A stretch of DNA of 46,738 nucleotides from Bacteroidota bacterium (lineage in GTDB: Bacteria > Bacteroidota > Bacteroidia > Flavobacteriales > Flavobacteriaceae). The stretch covers positions 1-46,738 of the forward strand of contig JAQCJC010000007.1 in NCBI GenBank assembly GCA_027593245.1, given 5' to 3'. Positions 8,019 through 16,534 of the stretch are shown piece by piece. Position numbers and translations under genes: made by a program. A model generated the notes under the pieces. It did no database searches and was not told the origin of the DNA. It was given only the letters and a program-made list of their open reading frames with translations. Every line of letters starts with the position of its first letter. Within the stretch, counting starts at the first letter, position 1.

Positions 8019-10991
8019 TTAAATTTGATCGTGGTCTAGAGTGTCACAATGCATATCCTGTTTTGTTTCTACTTTTACAGCTTGGGTTTTCATTCCCTTA
8101 TTTTTTTCTTTAAGCATCATTTGAATCAATATATTTCGCTCTTTTTGAATACTTTTTCGAAGTTGTTGGTCACGTTCAATATCAAAATATACAGTACCTT
8201 CAATTATGGTTTGTTCAGCTTTTGCATAAACAGAAAGGGGGTGTTCATTCCAAAGCACTAGATCTGCATCTTTACCTATTTTGATACTTCCAACTTTATC
8301 ATCAATATGAAGTAGTTTTGCTGGATTTAGTGTCACCATTTTCCATGCATCTTCCTCAGAAGCTCCTCCATACTTTACTGCTTTTGCAGCTTCTTGATTA
8401 AGGCGGCGAGACATTTCAGCATCATCACTGTTTATAGCTGTAACAACACCCACAGCGTTTAGAATTGCTGCGTTGTAAGGTATGGCATCATTTACTTCGT
8501 ATTTGTAGGCCCACCAATCGCTAAATGTTGAGGCGCCAACTCCGTGCGTTTTCATTTTATCTGCTACTTTATAACCCTCTAAAATATGCGTAAAGGTGTT
8601 GATATTGAAATCAAATTTTTCTGCTACTTTCATCAGCATATTGATTTCACTTTGGACATAAGAATGACAACTAATAAAGCGTTCTTTATTAAGGATTTCT
8701 GCTAGGACTTCCATCTCAGTGTCGACTCTAAAAGCTTGACCGCTTTTCTTTTTTAAATCATAGGCTTTGGCACGCGAAAAATAATCAATATACATTTGTT
8801 CTACACCCATTCTTGTTTGAGGAAAACGACTGTAGCTGCCCCAGTTGGATTGCTTTACATTTTCTCCTAATGCAAATTTGATGAATTTTGGTGCATTTTT
8901 GTAAAGCAAATTTTGCGCTGACTCACCCCATTTCAATTTGATGAGTGCAGAACGTCCTCCAATCGGATTTGCAGATCCGTGTAATATTTGAATTGTAGTA
9001 ACCCCGCCAGAAAGATTTCTGTAAATATTAACATCATCGGCATCAACTACATCTTCAATGCTAACTTCAGCAGACGAATTTTGCCCAGCTTCGTTTATGC
9101 TTGCTGCTGCGATATGTGAATGCTCATCAACAATACCAGACGTGAGGTGTTTTCCTGTTGCATCTATTATTCTTGCCTTACGAGATTTTAGATTACGGCC
9201 AATTTCTACAATTTTTCCATCTTTTACCAAGACATCTGTGTTTTGTAGGATTCCTTCGCTTTCATTAGTCCAAACTGTTGCATTTTGAAAAAGAATAGTT
9301 TCAGGCTCAGGCAATTGTAAAGAGCCGTATGCACCATTTGGATAACTAACTGCTAAAACTGTTTTGGCTTCAGCTTCTTTTTTATCTTTCTTAGCTTTTG
9401 TGATGTTTTTAGAACTGCTTTTTATTAAGGTCAATTTTTTGATTGTCCCATCAAAGAAATTAACAGTTCCACTCAAATCCGGAGTATTGGAATCAAGTTT
9501 AGCGCTAAAGCGCATAAATTGTTGATTGACAGTGTCCTTTGTTGTGAATAGTAGGTGAACCCAGTCTTGATTCTGCTTGATTGAACAACTGAGATTTAAG
9601 CTGTCTGACTTTAATTTCGTCTTGTGATTTCCTCTTTTACCAGAAATATCAAGTTTATATTTCTGCTTGTCTAGGTTAAAAGTGTAAGATCCATTTAAAT
9701 CTTTTTGGTTGAACTCTTTAAAAATTGTTCTCGATCCTCGAATCCAATGCTCGAAGATTGAGGTATCTGAATCAAAAAATTCTCCTGATGTAATGGTGAA
9801 ATTAGCATAACTACCATTTTTGAGGTTTCCAATTTTATTGTTGTTTAATAATTGTGCGGGTACTGTAGTAAGCGCTTCAAGTGCTTTTCTAGCACTCCAT
9901 CCGTGTTCAATCGCATTTTTAACATGATTTTTGAATTCACTTACAGATTTTAATCCATGTGTGGTTAGTGCAAAAGGAACATCATTATCATTTAAAATTT
10001 TAGGATTTGTTGGTCTTTGGTTCCACTCTTTCATGCTTTCTAACTCCAGTTTGTTGGCTAAAAAACTATTTTCGACATCATACGGTTTTGGAAAATTGAC
10101 AGGAATAATGAATGCTGCATTTGTGTTTTTAATAGTACTTATGCGTTCATATTCATCTCCACCACCCAATATAATGTATTGAACTCCAAATTGATCACCA
10201 ACAGCGTCTGCTCGAAGCGCATTTACTCTACTTCCAGCTGCCATAATTTGAACTAAATCCGAATTGTTGTTAAACGCATCTATAGATCGATCTATCGTCG
10301 TTCTATTTTCTTTTTTGTACCAATCGGCATCTTGGTACAATTGGCGCAATAGTGCCATTGCTCCCATGATTGAAGTTGGATAGGATTGTTGGGATTTTAC
10401 ACTTTTCGAGAACGAAATATATTGTGCTGAGCGACCAGATAGGATTCTTTTGGCATCTGAGCCATTTATATCCAGAGCTATCAGTGCTCCATTACCTCGG
10501 ACAATTCCATCTTCTATGTGGGTATTAACCACTCCAAAACCCTGTTCCAGCATCGATTTGGCGGTTTTTTTATCAAACTTGAAAGCAGTGAGTGCATTTT
10601 GTTCTGGACGAATGTGATCATTCCAATAAAAACCTTCTCTAGAGGGTCCATATTGTGGACTATTGCCACTGCTTTCACGTTTAGGTTTGTCCACACCAAA
10701 AGTTGAATACAAATCAATAAATGAAGGATATATGCTATTGCCTTTTATATCAATGACCTCTGTGTTTTCCGGAATTTCAATATCCGCTCCGCTTTTGACG
10801 ACTATGCCGTCTTTTATTAAAAGTGTGCCATTTTCAATTACACTGTTGGGTGTAATAAAAATTTTAGCATTACTGATAGCAGTGTAATTTGAAGCTTTTG
10901 TTTTTACACCATCATTTTTTGGGAAATAATCTTGAGTATGTGCAACAAATGAACAAAAGAGCCCAAAAAGTAGGAATTTGATTTTTTTCAT
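8019..10991 (-). CDS. large secreted amidohydrolase, two amidohydrolase modules
   Basis: A 990-residue protein with a signal peptide (MKKIKFLLFGLFCSFVAHTQ). It holds two amidohydrolase modules. In the N-terminal one, PSFIDLYSTFGV stands where PGFIDxHxH is expected, so the metal pair is lost, although the module ends normally (ALEALTTVPAQLLN...IGNLKNGSYANF). A beta-rich linker and a lysine/alanine-rich stretch follow at about 430-550. The C-terminal module is intact, with TSGIVDEHSHIAAAS (HxH near 622), a later His (ISCHSYVQSE), a third His (NTFTHILEG) and the conserved Asp in AINSDDAEMS. The active half is likely a metal-dependent dipeptidase-type or other amide hydrolase in the periplasm; the substrate is unknown. 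It is in an operon with the shorter amidohydrolase downstream. Confidence 0.85.
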   Translation of the reverse strand: MKKIKFLLFGLFCSFVAHTQDYFPKNDGVKTKASNYTAISNAKIFITPNSVIENGTLLIKDGIVVKSGADIEIPENTEVIDIKGNSIYPSFIDLYSTFGVDKPKRESSGNSPQYGPSREGFYWNDHIRPEQNALTAFKFDKKTAKSMLEQGFGVVNTHIEDGIVRGNGALIALDINGSDAKRILSGRSAQYISFSKSVKSQQSYPTSIMGAMALLRQLYQDADWYKKENRTTIDRSIDAFNNNSDLVQIMAAGSRVNALRADAVGDQFGVQYIILGGGDEYERISTIKNTNAAFIIPVNFPKPYDVENSFLANKLELESMKEWNQRPTNPKILNDNDVPFALTTHGLKSVSEFKNHVKNAIEHGWSARKALEALTTVPAQLLNNNKIGNLKNGSYANFTITSGEFFDSDTSIFEHWIRGSRTIFKEFNQKDLNGSYTFNLDKQKYKLDISGKRGNHKTKLKSDSLNLSCSIKQNQDWVHLLFTTKDTVNQQFMRFSAKLDSNTPDLSGTVNFFDGTIKKLTLIKSSSKNITKAKKDKKEAEAKTVLAVSYPNGAYGSLQLPEPETILFQNATVWTNESEGILQNTDVLVKDGKIVEIGRNLKSRKARIIDATGKHLTSGIVDEHSHIAAASINEAGQNSSAEVSIEDVVDADDVNIYRNLSGGVTTIQILHGSANPIGGRSALIKLKWGESAQNLLYKNAPKFIKFALGENVKQSNWGSYSRFPQTRMGVEQMYIDYFSRAKAYDLKKKSGQAFRVDTEMEVLAEILNKERFISCHSYVQSEINMLMKVAEKFDFNINTFTHILEGYKVADKMKTHGVGASTFSDWWAYKYEVNDAIPYNAAILNAVGVVTAINSDDAEMSRRLNQEAAKAVKYGGASEEDAWKMVTLNPAKLLHIDDKVGSIKIGKDADLVLWNEHPLSVYAKAEQTIIEGTVYFDIERDQQLRKSIQKERNILIQMMLKEKNKGMKTQAVKVETKQDMHCDTLDHDQI

Positions 10992-11059
10992 ATTCTTAAA
11001 TTTAGTATGGCTAAATATATGAATAAACTATCTAAAAAAATCATAAATCTTTATTGTTA

Positions 11060-12130
11060 TTAATGATTATGCTGCGCTTCATAATGCCCCACAATTAGAC
11101 CTACAACATAGCTATAACTCTTAATGCCTTTATCTTGGGCGTTTGCTTTTAAAAAGTTATTGTAAATCGATTTAAATAAAGGTTCTAGAGGGTTTTTATA
11201 TCGGGCCCAGTGCATACTTCGGTTTTCAAAATCAGTTAAAATTCCCGGATTTACCTCCTCTTTTATTTCTTCGAACACTTTTTTATTTCTATTGGACAAT
11301 TCAATCAGGCAATAGCGCAATGCAAAAGAATACGCAGCATACTGAATCTGTAGATCGCTGTGTTGGTAGGTCGCTAAAAAAGCTATAAAATTAGCTTCAC
11401 TCTCTGCAGCATAACCCAATTGATGGGCTTGTTCGTGGGCAAGTGTTAACGGAAAGGAATTAGTTGGTGCTTTATAATTTACTTGTGCTTCGTTGGTGAA
11501 GGGGTTCAAATAACCACTAAACCCCATATAAGCAAGAGGCGTGCTTAGTAAAGATAATTTTTGACTTGGGTTTTTGTACTTTAAATAAGGATATATTTTA
11601 GCGCTGTTTTGATAGCCCTCAACAGATTTTTTTTTCAATACATCAAAATCGTTTGGAATTATGACGATTGCACTGCTATCTTTCACTAATTTTAAATGAA
11701 CTTTGTTTGTAAATACTGTAATTTTTTTTGTTGTTTGAATCAGTTGTTCAGTAGTGTAAATTGGATTGATATTTTGTTTTTTATGAAGGGGTAAACGGTA
11801 ATAGTTTAACCCCCAAAACAAATGAAATACAAAATACAAAATGGATGCAGTTGAAAGTAAATCGACAATAGTTTTTCTTGGATTTTTCAGTACTTTTTTC
11901 CCATGCGTAAAAAACCACCAAAGGCCATACCCAAGCGCAGCAACATAAAGTAAATCTCCGGTAGAAAATGGCACCCAACCATACACCAAACGCAAGGCAT
12001 TAGAAATCTTAGGATACACTATGTTGCTGTAATTTTCCTCTACCCAATAGGGGTAACTCGACAAAATTTTGATGAAGAGTATTTGAGGCACAATACTAAA
12101 AGCAATAAATAGTTTTAAAGTTTTCGGCAT
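11060..12130 (-). CDS. DUF3810 membrane protein with HExxH motif
   Basis: A 356-residue integral membrane protein of the DUF3810 family. Hydrophobic segments lie near residues 8-25, 55-75 and 90-110. The rest is extracytoplasmic or cytosolic and contains LAHEQAHQLGYAAESEANF at about 229-247, a zincin-type HExxH followed by a downstream ExxxxF as in gluzincins. This suggests a membrane metallopeptidase; no substrate is known to me. The ATG at 12130 is only 4 nt from a strong -7 box, so the message is probably leaderless. It is transcribed divergently from pepD. Confidence 0.8.
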   Translation of the reverse strand: MPKTLKLFIAFSIVPQILFIKILSSYPYWVEENYSNIVYPKISNALRLVYGWVPFSTGDLLYVAALGYGLWWFFTHGKKVLKNPRKTIVDLLSTASILYFVFHLFWGLNYYRLPLHKKQNINPIYTTEQLIQTTKKITVFTNKVHLKLVKDSSAIVIIPNDFDVLKKKSVEGYQNSAKIYPYLKYKNPSQKLSLLSTPLAYMGFSGYLNPFTNEAQVNYKAPTNSFPLTLAHEQAHQLGYAAESEANFIAFLATYQHSDLQIQYAAYSFALRYCLIELSNRNKKVFEEIKEEVNPGILTDFENRSMHWARYKNPLEPLFKSIYNNFLKANAQDKGIKSYSYVVGLIVGHYEAQHNH

Positions 12131-12134
12131 AGTT

Positions 12135-12142
12135 CAAAAATA
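12135..12142 (-). promoter_or_regulatory. -7 promoter box for the DUF3810 gene
   Basis: Minus-strand TATTTTTG matches TAnnTTTG. Only AACT separates it from the ATG at 12130, so the transcription start should fall at or within a base or two of the start codon. The -33 region (about 12162-12164) is not a clear TTTG. Confidence 0.45.
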
Positions 12143-12174
12143 GAAAATTATATTTAGGTTTAAGGCGATATTTG

Positions 12175-12182
12175 TACCTTTG
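12175..12182 (+). promoter_or_regulatory. -7 promoter box for pepD
   Basis: TACCTTTG matches TAnnTTTG and lies 19 nt before the ATG at 12202. It argues against an upstream TTG at 12172 as the start, because that codon would precede the transcript. The -33 element is weak. Confidence 0.45.
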
Positions 12183-12201
12183 TTCTTCAAAATTGTTAGC
12201 T

Positions 12202-13665
12202 ATGAGTAAAGAAGTCAGCCAATTGAAACCCGAAGAAATTTGGTCTAATTTTGCCGATTTAAACGCTGTTCCTCGTCCATCCAAAAAGGAAGAGCGTGTG
12301 ATTGCTTTTATGAAAGATTTTGGCGCAAAACTAAACCTCGAAACTATTGAAGACGAAGTGGGCAATGTCATCATCAGAAAACCAGCAACACCAGGAATGG
12401 AGCACCGAAAAGCAGTGGTGTTGCAATCTCATTTGGATATGGTACACCAAAAAAACGCCGATACCGATTTTGATTTTCTAAATCAAGGCATTCAGATGTA
12501 TGTGGATGGCGATTGGGTAAAAGCCAAAGGCACAACACTTGGAGCAGATAATGGTTTGGGAGTAGCCACCATAATGGCGGTATTGCAAAGTACTGACATA
12601 CCTCACCCAGCGCTAGAGGCATTATTTACTATAGATGAAGAAACAGGAATGACTGGAGCTATCGGACTCCAGCCCGGACTGTTGAAAGGGGATATTCTTT
12701 TGAATCTAGACACTGAAGAGGATGATGAAATTGGTGTAGGTTGTGCTGGAGGAATCGATGTGACTGCAACGCGTTCTTATAGCGAAGAGCCAACGCCTCA
12801 AACCGCACTCGCTTTTGATCTTTCTGTTAAAGGACTCCAAGGCGGACACTCTGGTATGGATATCCACAAAGGGTTTGGAAATGCCAACAAACTCATGAGC
12901 CGCTTGTTGTACGATGGATTTGATCGTTATGGACTCCGTATTTCAAAAATTGATGGTGGAAGTTTACGTAATGCTATTCCAAGAGAAAGTAGGGCTATAG
13001 TGGTGGTTGATGCGCTGCATAAAGATGCTTTTGAACAAGCAACAGAACATTTGATAGCAGTTATTGAAAAAGAATTTGAAGCCCTTGAACCAGAACTCAA
13101 TATTGCATTAAATCCAACGGATTTGCCAGAAACAGTGATGGATCTAAGTGTACAGCAACCCTTGGTAAAAGCCCTTCGTGTTGCACATAATGGGGTGTAC
13201 CGTATGAGCCCTCATATTGAGGATTTAGTAGAAACGTCCAACAATGTAGCGCGTGTGCTTATAGAAAATGGACAAATTCATGTGGGCTGCCTTACACGAT
13301 CTTCCGTAGATAGTTCCAAAATGGATTTGGCACAGACTCTTAAAGCAACCTTTGAATTGGCTGGATGCACCGTAGAATTTTCTGGAGATTATCCAGGTTG
13401 GACGCCCAATATGAAGGCCTCAATTTTAAACGTACTCACAGATTTATATGTGCAATTAAACGGCGCTGAACCTCATGTCGCTGCTTGCCATGCAGGGTTA
13501 GAGTGTGGTATTTTAGGGACGCATTATCCCAATATGGAAATGATTAGTTTTGGCCCTAATATCAGAGGGGCACACTCTCCAGACGAACGTGCACAAATTT
13601 CTTCTGTACAGAAATTCTGGGTGTTTCTTAAGGCGATTTTAGCAGCTATACCAGAAAAGCTATAA
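12202..13665 (+). CDS. pepD: aminoacyl-histidine dipeptidase (cytosol nonspecific dipeptidase)
   Basis: M20-family zinc dipeptidase of 487 residues that cleaves Xaa-His and other dipeptides in the cytoplasm. Metal-site segments are in order: LQSHLDMVHQK near residue 76-86, LGADNGLGVATIMA near 113-126 (bridging Asp), DEETGMTGAIGL near 149 (catalytic Glu and metal Glu), LNLDTEEDDEIGVG, and the C-terminal AACHAGLECGILG and GPNIRGAHSPDER. The lid/dimerisation domain lies between, with LQGGHSGMDIHKG. The ATG at 12202 is chosen because a -7 box sits just before it and the protein then begins MSKEVSQLKPEEIW, the usual N-terminus. It converges on the cyclophilin-FKBP gene. Confidence 0.95.
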   Translation: MSKEVSQLKPEEIWSNFADLNAVPRPSKKEERVIAFMKDFGAKLNLETIEDEVGNVIIRKPATPGMEHRKAVVLQSHLDMVHQKNADTDFDFLNQGIQMYVDGDWVKAKGTTLGADNGLGVATIMAVLQSTDIPHPALEALFTIDEETGMTGAIGLQPGLLKGDILLNLDTEEDDEIGVGCAGGIDVTATRSYSEEPTPQTALAFDLSVKGLQGGHSGMDIHKGFGNANKLMSRLLYDGFDRYGLRISKIDGGSLRNAIPRESRAIVVVDALHKDAFEQATEHLIAVIEKEFEALEPELNIALNPTDLPETVMDLSVQQPLVKALRVAHNGVYRMSPHIEDLVETSNNVARVLIENGQIHVGCLTRSSVDSSKMDLAQTLKATFELAGCTVEFSGDYPGWTPNMKASILNVLTDLYVQLNGAEPHVAACHAGLECGILGTHYPNMEMISFGPNIRGAHSPDERAQISSVQKFWVFLKAILAAIPEKL

Positions 13666-13690
13666 AAAACCCCGCATTAGCGGGGGGTCT
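13664..13690 (-). terminator. intrinsic terminator of the nrnA-gldI-PPIase operon
   Basis: A perfect 6-bp GC stem (CCCCGC, loop ATTA, GCGGGG at 13670-13685). Read on the minus strand it is followed by TTTTTT, the classical U-tract. Read on the plus strand the tail is GGTCTT, so it works mainly for the minus-strand operon and perhaps weakly for pepD. Confidence 0.85.
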
Positions 13691-13710
13691 TAATGATTTA
13701 ACTTGTTGAG

Positions 13711-14880
13711 TTATTCAGTACCAAGTTCCACAATAAAAATCAAATCTGAATTTGGTTTTATAGGGCCACGGCCATTTTCACCATAAGCAAGGTGAGAGGG
13801 CAGGTAAAAGAATGATTTTTGTCCTCTAGTCATGGCCAATACACCTTCTTTAAAACCAGGAATCATTTGTGCATCGGCACTAAATTTCATTGGCATTTGG
13901 TTGTATAACCCTCGTTGTTCTTTTTGTGGGTCGTATGTGCCACACTTTACATCAACATCTTTTACGTTGGTGCTAAAGAGTTTTCCATCGGTAAAATATC
14001 CTTCATAATAGAGTTTTACAACAGAACCCAATGCCGGTTTTTCGCCATTGCCTTCTGTAATCGTGTAGGTGAGGAGACCAGAATCTGTAGCTGTAGCTTT
14101 GCTTTTGTAGTCTTCCAAAACAGGAAGAATCGAAGCTGCAGCAGCTTCCATTTTTTCTTCAGCGATTTTCTTTTGACGTTCGGCCTCCTTTTTGGCTTCT
14201 TCTATTTTTTTGAGACGTTTTTCTTCAAGAAGGGGTAATTCTTTTTCCCAAGTTTTTGCGGCATCAAATCCTTTAGCACTCAATCCTTGGCGAATAATGT
14301 TGATTGATAAAATTTCAACATCTTCAAGAGGTTTATTGCTTCCTTGGGCGACTGCTACATTCGAAATCGAATCTTGTACTTCCATTCCCTTTACAACTTG
14401 CCCAAAAACTGCGTGTCGGTTATCGAGGTGAGGTGTAGGCACTTCTGTAATAAAAAACTGACTACCATTGGTTGATGGACCAGAGTTGGCCATAGACAAT
14501 ACACCTGGTTTATCATGTTTTAACGTTTCATCAAATTCATCCCCAAATTTATAACCTGGATCACCCATACCAGTAGCAGTTGGATCACCGCCCTGAATCA
14601 TAAATTGATCGATGACTCTGTGAAATATAGTACCATTGTAATATGGTTTACCTTTTAATGAATCTGCTAGTTGTGGATGTGTTCCTTCTGCAAGTCCTAC
14701 AAAATTCGCTACAGTAAGTGGGGCTTTTTTGTAAAATAATTGAATAACCATAGTATCTTTTGTGGTGGCAAATTCTGCAAATACACCATCACCTAGTTCT
14801 GGGTATTTGTTTTGACAAGAGGAGCTGCTTAGTAATAATAGAATACCAAATAGGGTAGTTATAGATTTAGTGATTTTCAT
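13711..14880 (-). CDS. cyclophilin-FKBP fusion peptidyl-prolyl isomerase lipoprotein
   Basis: A 389-residue dual immunophilin. The N-terminus is a lipoprotein signal with lipobox SSSC (Cys about 23). Residues about 35-195 form a cyclophilin domain (FHRVIDQFMIQGGDPTATG, NGSQFFITEVPTPHLDNRHA, FGQV). A charged, Ala/Lys/Glu-rich helix at about 210-250 links it to a C-terminal FKBP domain (about 260-389) with VKLYYEGYFTDGKLFSTN, PGFKEGVLAMTRGQK and YLPSHLAYGENG. Such cyclophilin-FKBP fusions are known as dual-family immunophilins and occur in flavobacteria. It presumably folds exported or outer-membrane proteins from the periplasmic face. Last gene of the nrnA-gldI operon, 25 nt after gldI, with a terminator behind it. 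Confidence 0.93.
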   Translation of the reverse strand: MKITKSITTLFGILLLLSSSSCQNKYPELGDGVFAEFATTKDTMVIQLFYKKAPLTVANFVGLAEGTHPQLADSLKGKPYYNGTIFHRVIDQFMIQGGDPTATGMGDPGYKFGDEFDETLKHDKPGVLSMANSGPSTNGSQFFITEVPTPHLDNRHAVFGQVVKGMEVQDSISNVAVAQGSNKPLEDVEILSINIIRQGLSAKGFDAAKTWEKELPLLEEKRLKKIEEAKKEAERQKKIAEEKMEAAAASILPVLEDYKSKATATDSGLLTYTITEGNGEKPALGSVVKLYYEGYFTDGKLFSTNVKDVDVKCGTYDPQKEQRGLYNQMPMKFSADAQMIPGFKEGVLAMTRGQKSFFYLPSHLAYGENGRGPIKPNSDLIFIVELGTE

Positions 14881-14905
14881 GATTTTTTTGTTTAGTGTGT
14901 TGTTA

Positions 14906-15433
14906 TTAATTTTTAATTATATCGCGTACAATAACCTCACATATTAGTGGAGTGTTTGCATCTATTTTGTTATCATCTCCGTAGTAGCCATACGCCATTT
15001 GAGATGGAAAAATAAAAGTAATTTTTTCGCCTTTTCTCATTAATTTTATCCCCTCTCTAAGCCCAGAAAACAATTCTTCTTGATCTACAAAATATGTTTT
15101 TAAGTTGGTTTCATTCATAGAATAAATCCATTCACCAAATAAATTTTTGATACTGTAGTTGTAAATGACCTGATCACCAAACCTCGGAGTATATAGTTCT
15201 TTATCGTTTTTGAAGTTATATTTATACCAAAACCCATAATCTGAGGCAATAAAGTTATTGTCTTTATCTACAAGTTGCTTAATTAGCTTGTATTCTTTTT
15301 CGTTTCGGGTTTTGTTGATTTGAATGGAAGTATCAATAAAACTTCCTGAATTTTGTTGAACTGGCAGTCGAGCATTTGAGGGCTTACAGCCTAGAAACAA
15401 AATAATTACGGTAAGTAAACGAAAAACAGACAC
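14906..15433 (-). CDS. gldI: gliding motility-associated peptidyl-prolyl isomerase GldI (FKBP type)
   Basis: A 175-residue lipoprotein with lipobox FLGC at the end of a short hydrophobic signal, then the GldI-like start ARLPVQQNSGSFIDTSI. The FKBP fold follows, with RFGDQVIYNYSIKN, LREGIKLMRKGEKITFIFPS and QMAYGYYGDD. GldI is needed for gliding in Flavobacterium johnsoniae and probably folds components of the gliding/type IX secretion apparatus; this is known for the family, not shown here. The start is GTG at 15433, which overlaps the TAG stop of nrnA by one base, implying translational coupling. The next gene is a second, larger PPIase. Confidence 0.85.
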   Translation of the reverse strand: MSVFRLLTVIILFLGCKPSNARLPVQQNSGSFIDTSIQINKTRNEKEYKLIKQLVDKDNNFIASDYGFWYKYNFKNDKELYTPRFGDQVIYNYSIKNLFGEWIYSMNETNLKTYFVDQEELFSGLREGIKLMRKGEKITFIFPSQMAYGYYGDDNKIDANTPLICEVIVRDIIKN

Positions 15434-16446
15434 TATTTTAATTTTGATGCTAATGTTTTTACTAATTTTTTAAATTCTTCAACTGTCTTTTCTAAAGAAA
15501 GCATGCTTTTTCCACCAGCTGCATTTTTATGTCCACCACCACTGAAATGTTCACGAGCCAATAGATTGACATCAAAATCTCCTTTGGAACGCAAGGATAT
15601 TTTAATGATTCCTTCTTCTTTATTTTCAATAAAAATTGCCGCTAATTTCACACCTTTTATGGATAAACCGTAGTTAACCAACCCTTCAGTATCTCCTTTT
15701 TGTTGACCAATTTTATCGAGTTCTTTTTGCGATAATGTTATGTAGGCTGTATGCGATGGTGCAATAACATTGAGGTTATTAAGAGCAGTTCCCAACAATT
15801 TTATGCGTTCATAACGATTAGCGTCATACACTTTACTGTGAATTTCGGAGTGTTCAACTCCAATCTCAATTAGATGTGCCACTATGCGATGTGTTGTGCT
15901 TGTTGTTTTTGGAAAACGAAACGATGCTGTATCCGTCATAATACCAGTATAAAGTGCACTCCCGATTGCTTTATTAATCAAATCTATATCTCCTAGTTGA
16001 TCGATAAAATTATAAACCATTTCAGCAGTTGAACACATATTCACATCAGAATAGGTGTAAGCTGCATAATTATCTGGTTGTTGGTGATGATCGATCATAA
16101 TTTTCAAAGCAGTATTTTCAGTCAACACCTTTTGCATTGGTCCACTGCGTTGTAAAGCATTAAAATCAAGGGTGAATACGAGATCTGCAACATCTAATTT
16201 TTTTTGAGCTTTTTTTGTATTTTTTTCAAATTGAATCACTGATGATGTACCTGGTATCCATTTTAAAAAATTGGGATAGTCATTGGGTACTATAACATTC
16301 GCAACGTGTCCTTTTTGTATGAGATAATGATAAAGGCCCAAAGATGAACCAATAGCATCACCATCTGGGTTAACATGGCAAACAACCACTATGTTTTTTG
16401 GCGATTGTAATAAGGACTTTACATCGTTAAAAGTTAAACTTTTCAT
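15433..16446 (-). CDS. nrnA: bifunctional oligoribonuclease/PAP phosphatase (DHH family)
   Basis: DHH/DHHA1 phosphoesterase of 337 residues that degrades nanoRNAs and dephosphorylates 3'-phosphoadenosine 5'-phosphate. N-terminal HVNPDGDAIGSSLGLYHYL starts near residue 24, the DHH motif itself is in MIDHHQQPDNYA near 115, and the C-terminal DHHA1 nucleotide-binding element is SGGGHKNAAGGKS near 310. The ATG at 16446 is preferred to an upstream TTG at 16455, because a -7 box occupies 16453-16460 and the protein then begins MKSLTFNDV. First gene of an operon with gldI and the cyclophilin-FKBP gene, divergent from ndk. Confidence 0.92.
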   Translation of the reverse strand: MKSLTFNDVKSLLQSPKNIVVVCHVNPDGDAIGSSLGLYHYLIQKGHVANVIVPNDYPNFLKWIPGTSSVIQFEKNTKKAQKKLDVADLVFTLDFNALQRSGPMQKVLTENTALKIMIDHHQQPDNYAAYTYSDVNMCSTAEMVYNFIDQLGDIDLINKAIGSALYTGIMTDTASFRFPKTTSTTHRIVAHLIEIGVEHSEIHSKVYDANRYERIKLLGTALNNLNVIAPSHTAYITLSQKELDKIGQQKGDTEGLVNYGLSIKGVKLAAIFIENKEEGIIKISLRSKGDFDVNLLAREHFSGGGHKNAAGGKSMLSLEKTVEEFKKLVKTLASKLK

Positions 16447-16452
16447 AAGAAA

Positions 16453-16460
16453 CAAAGATA
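16453..16460 (-). promoter_or_regulatory. -7 promoter box of the nrnA operon
   Basis: Minus-strand TATCTTTG matches TAnnTTTG. It is 6 nt from the ATG at 16446, so the transcript should have a leader of only one to three bases. No convincing -33 TTTG at 19 nt. It faces away from the ndk promoter in the same gap. Confidence 0.5.
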
Positions 16461-16485
16461 CAACTTTTTATAAATAGCTCTGCAG

Positions 16486-16515
16486 TTTGTTTTCATTTCA
16501 AAATCATTACTTTTG
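16486..16515 (+). promoter_or_regulatory. promoter of ndk
   Basis: TTTG at 16486-16489, an 18-nt spacer, and TACTTTTG at 16508-16515 give both elements of the Bacteroidota housekeeping promoter. Nineteen nt separate the -7 box from the ATG of ndk. Confidence 0.75.
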
Positions 16516-16534
16516 CACGAATTAAATTTTAAAT

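Noticed and set aside
12172-12201. Upstream TTG start for pepD adding ten residues
   Set aside because: A -7 promoter box overlaps this segment, so the codon would not be on the transcript, and the added residues do not resemble the family N-terminus.
13915-14238. A 107-codon frame on the plus strand inside the cyclophilin-FKBP gene
   Set aside because: Antisense to well-conserved domain sequence; its composition (Phe/Ser/Cys-rich) is what the reverse of a Lys/Glu-rich helix gives.
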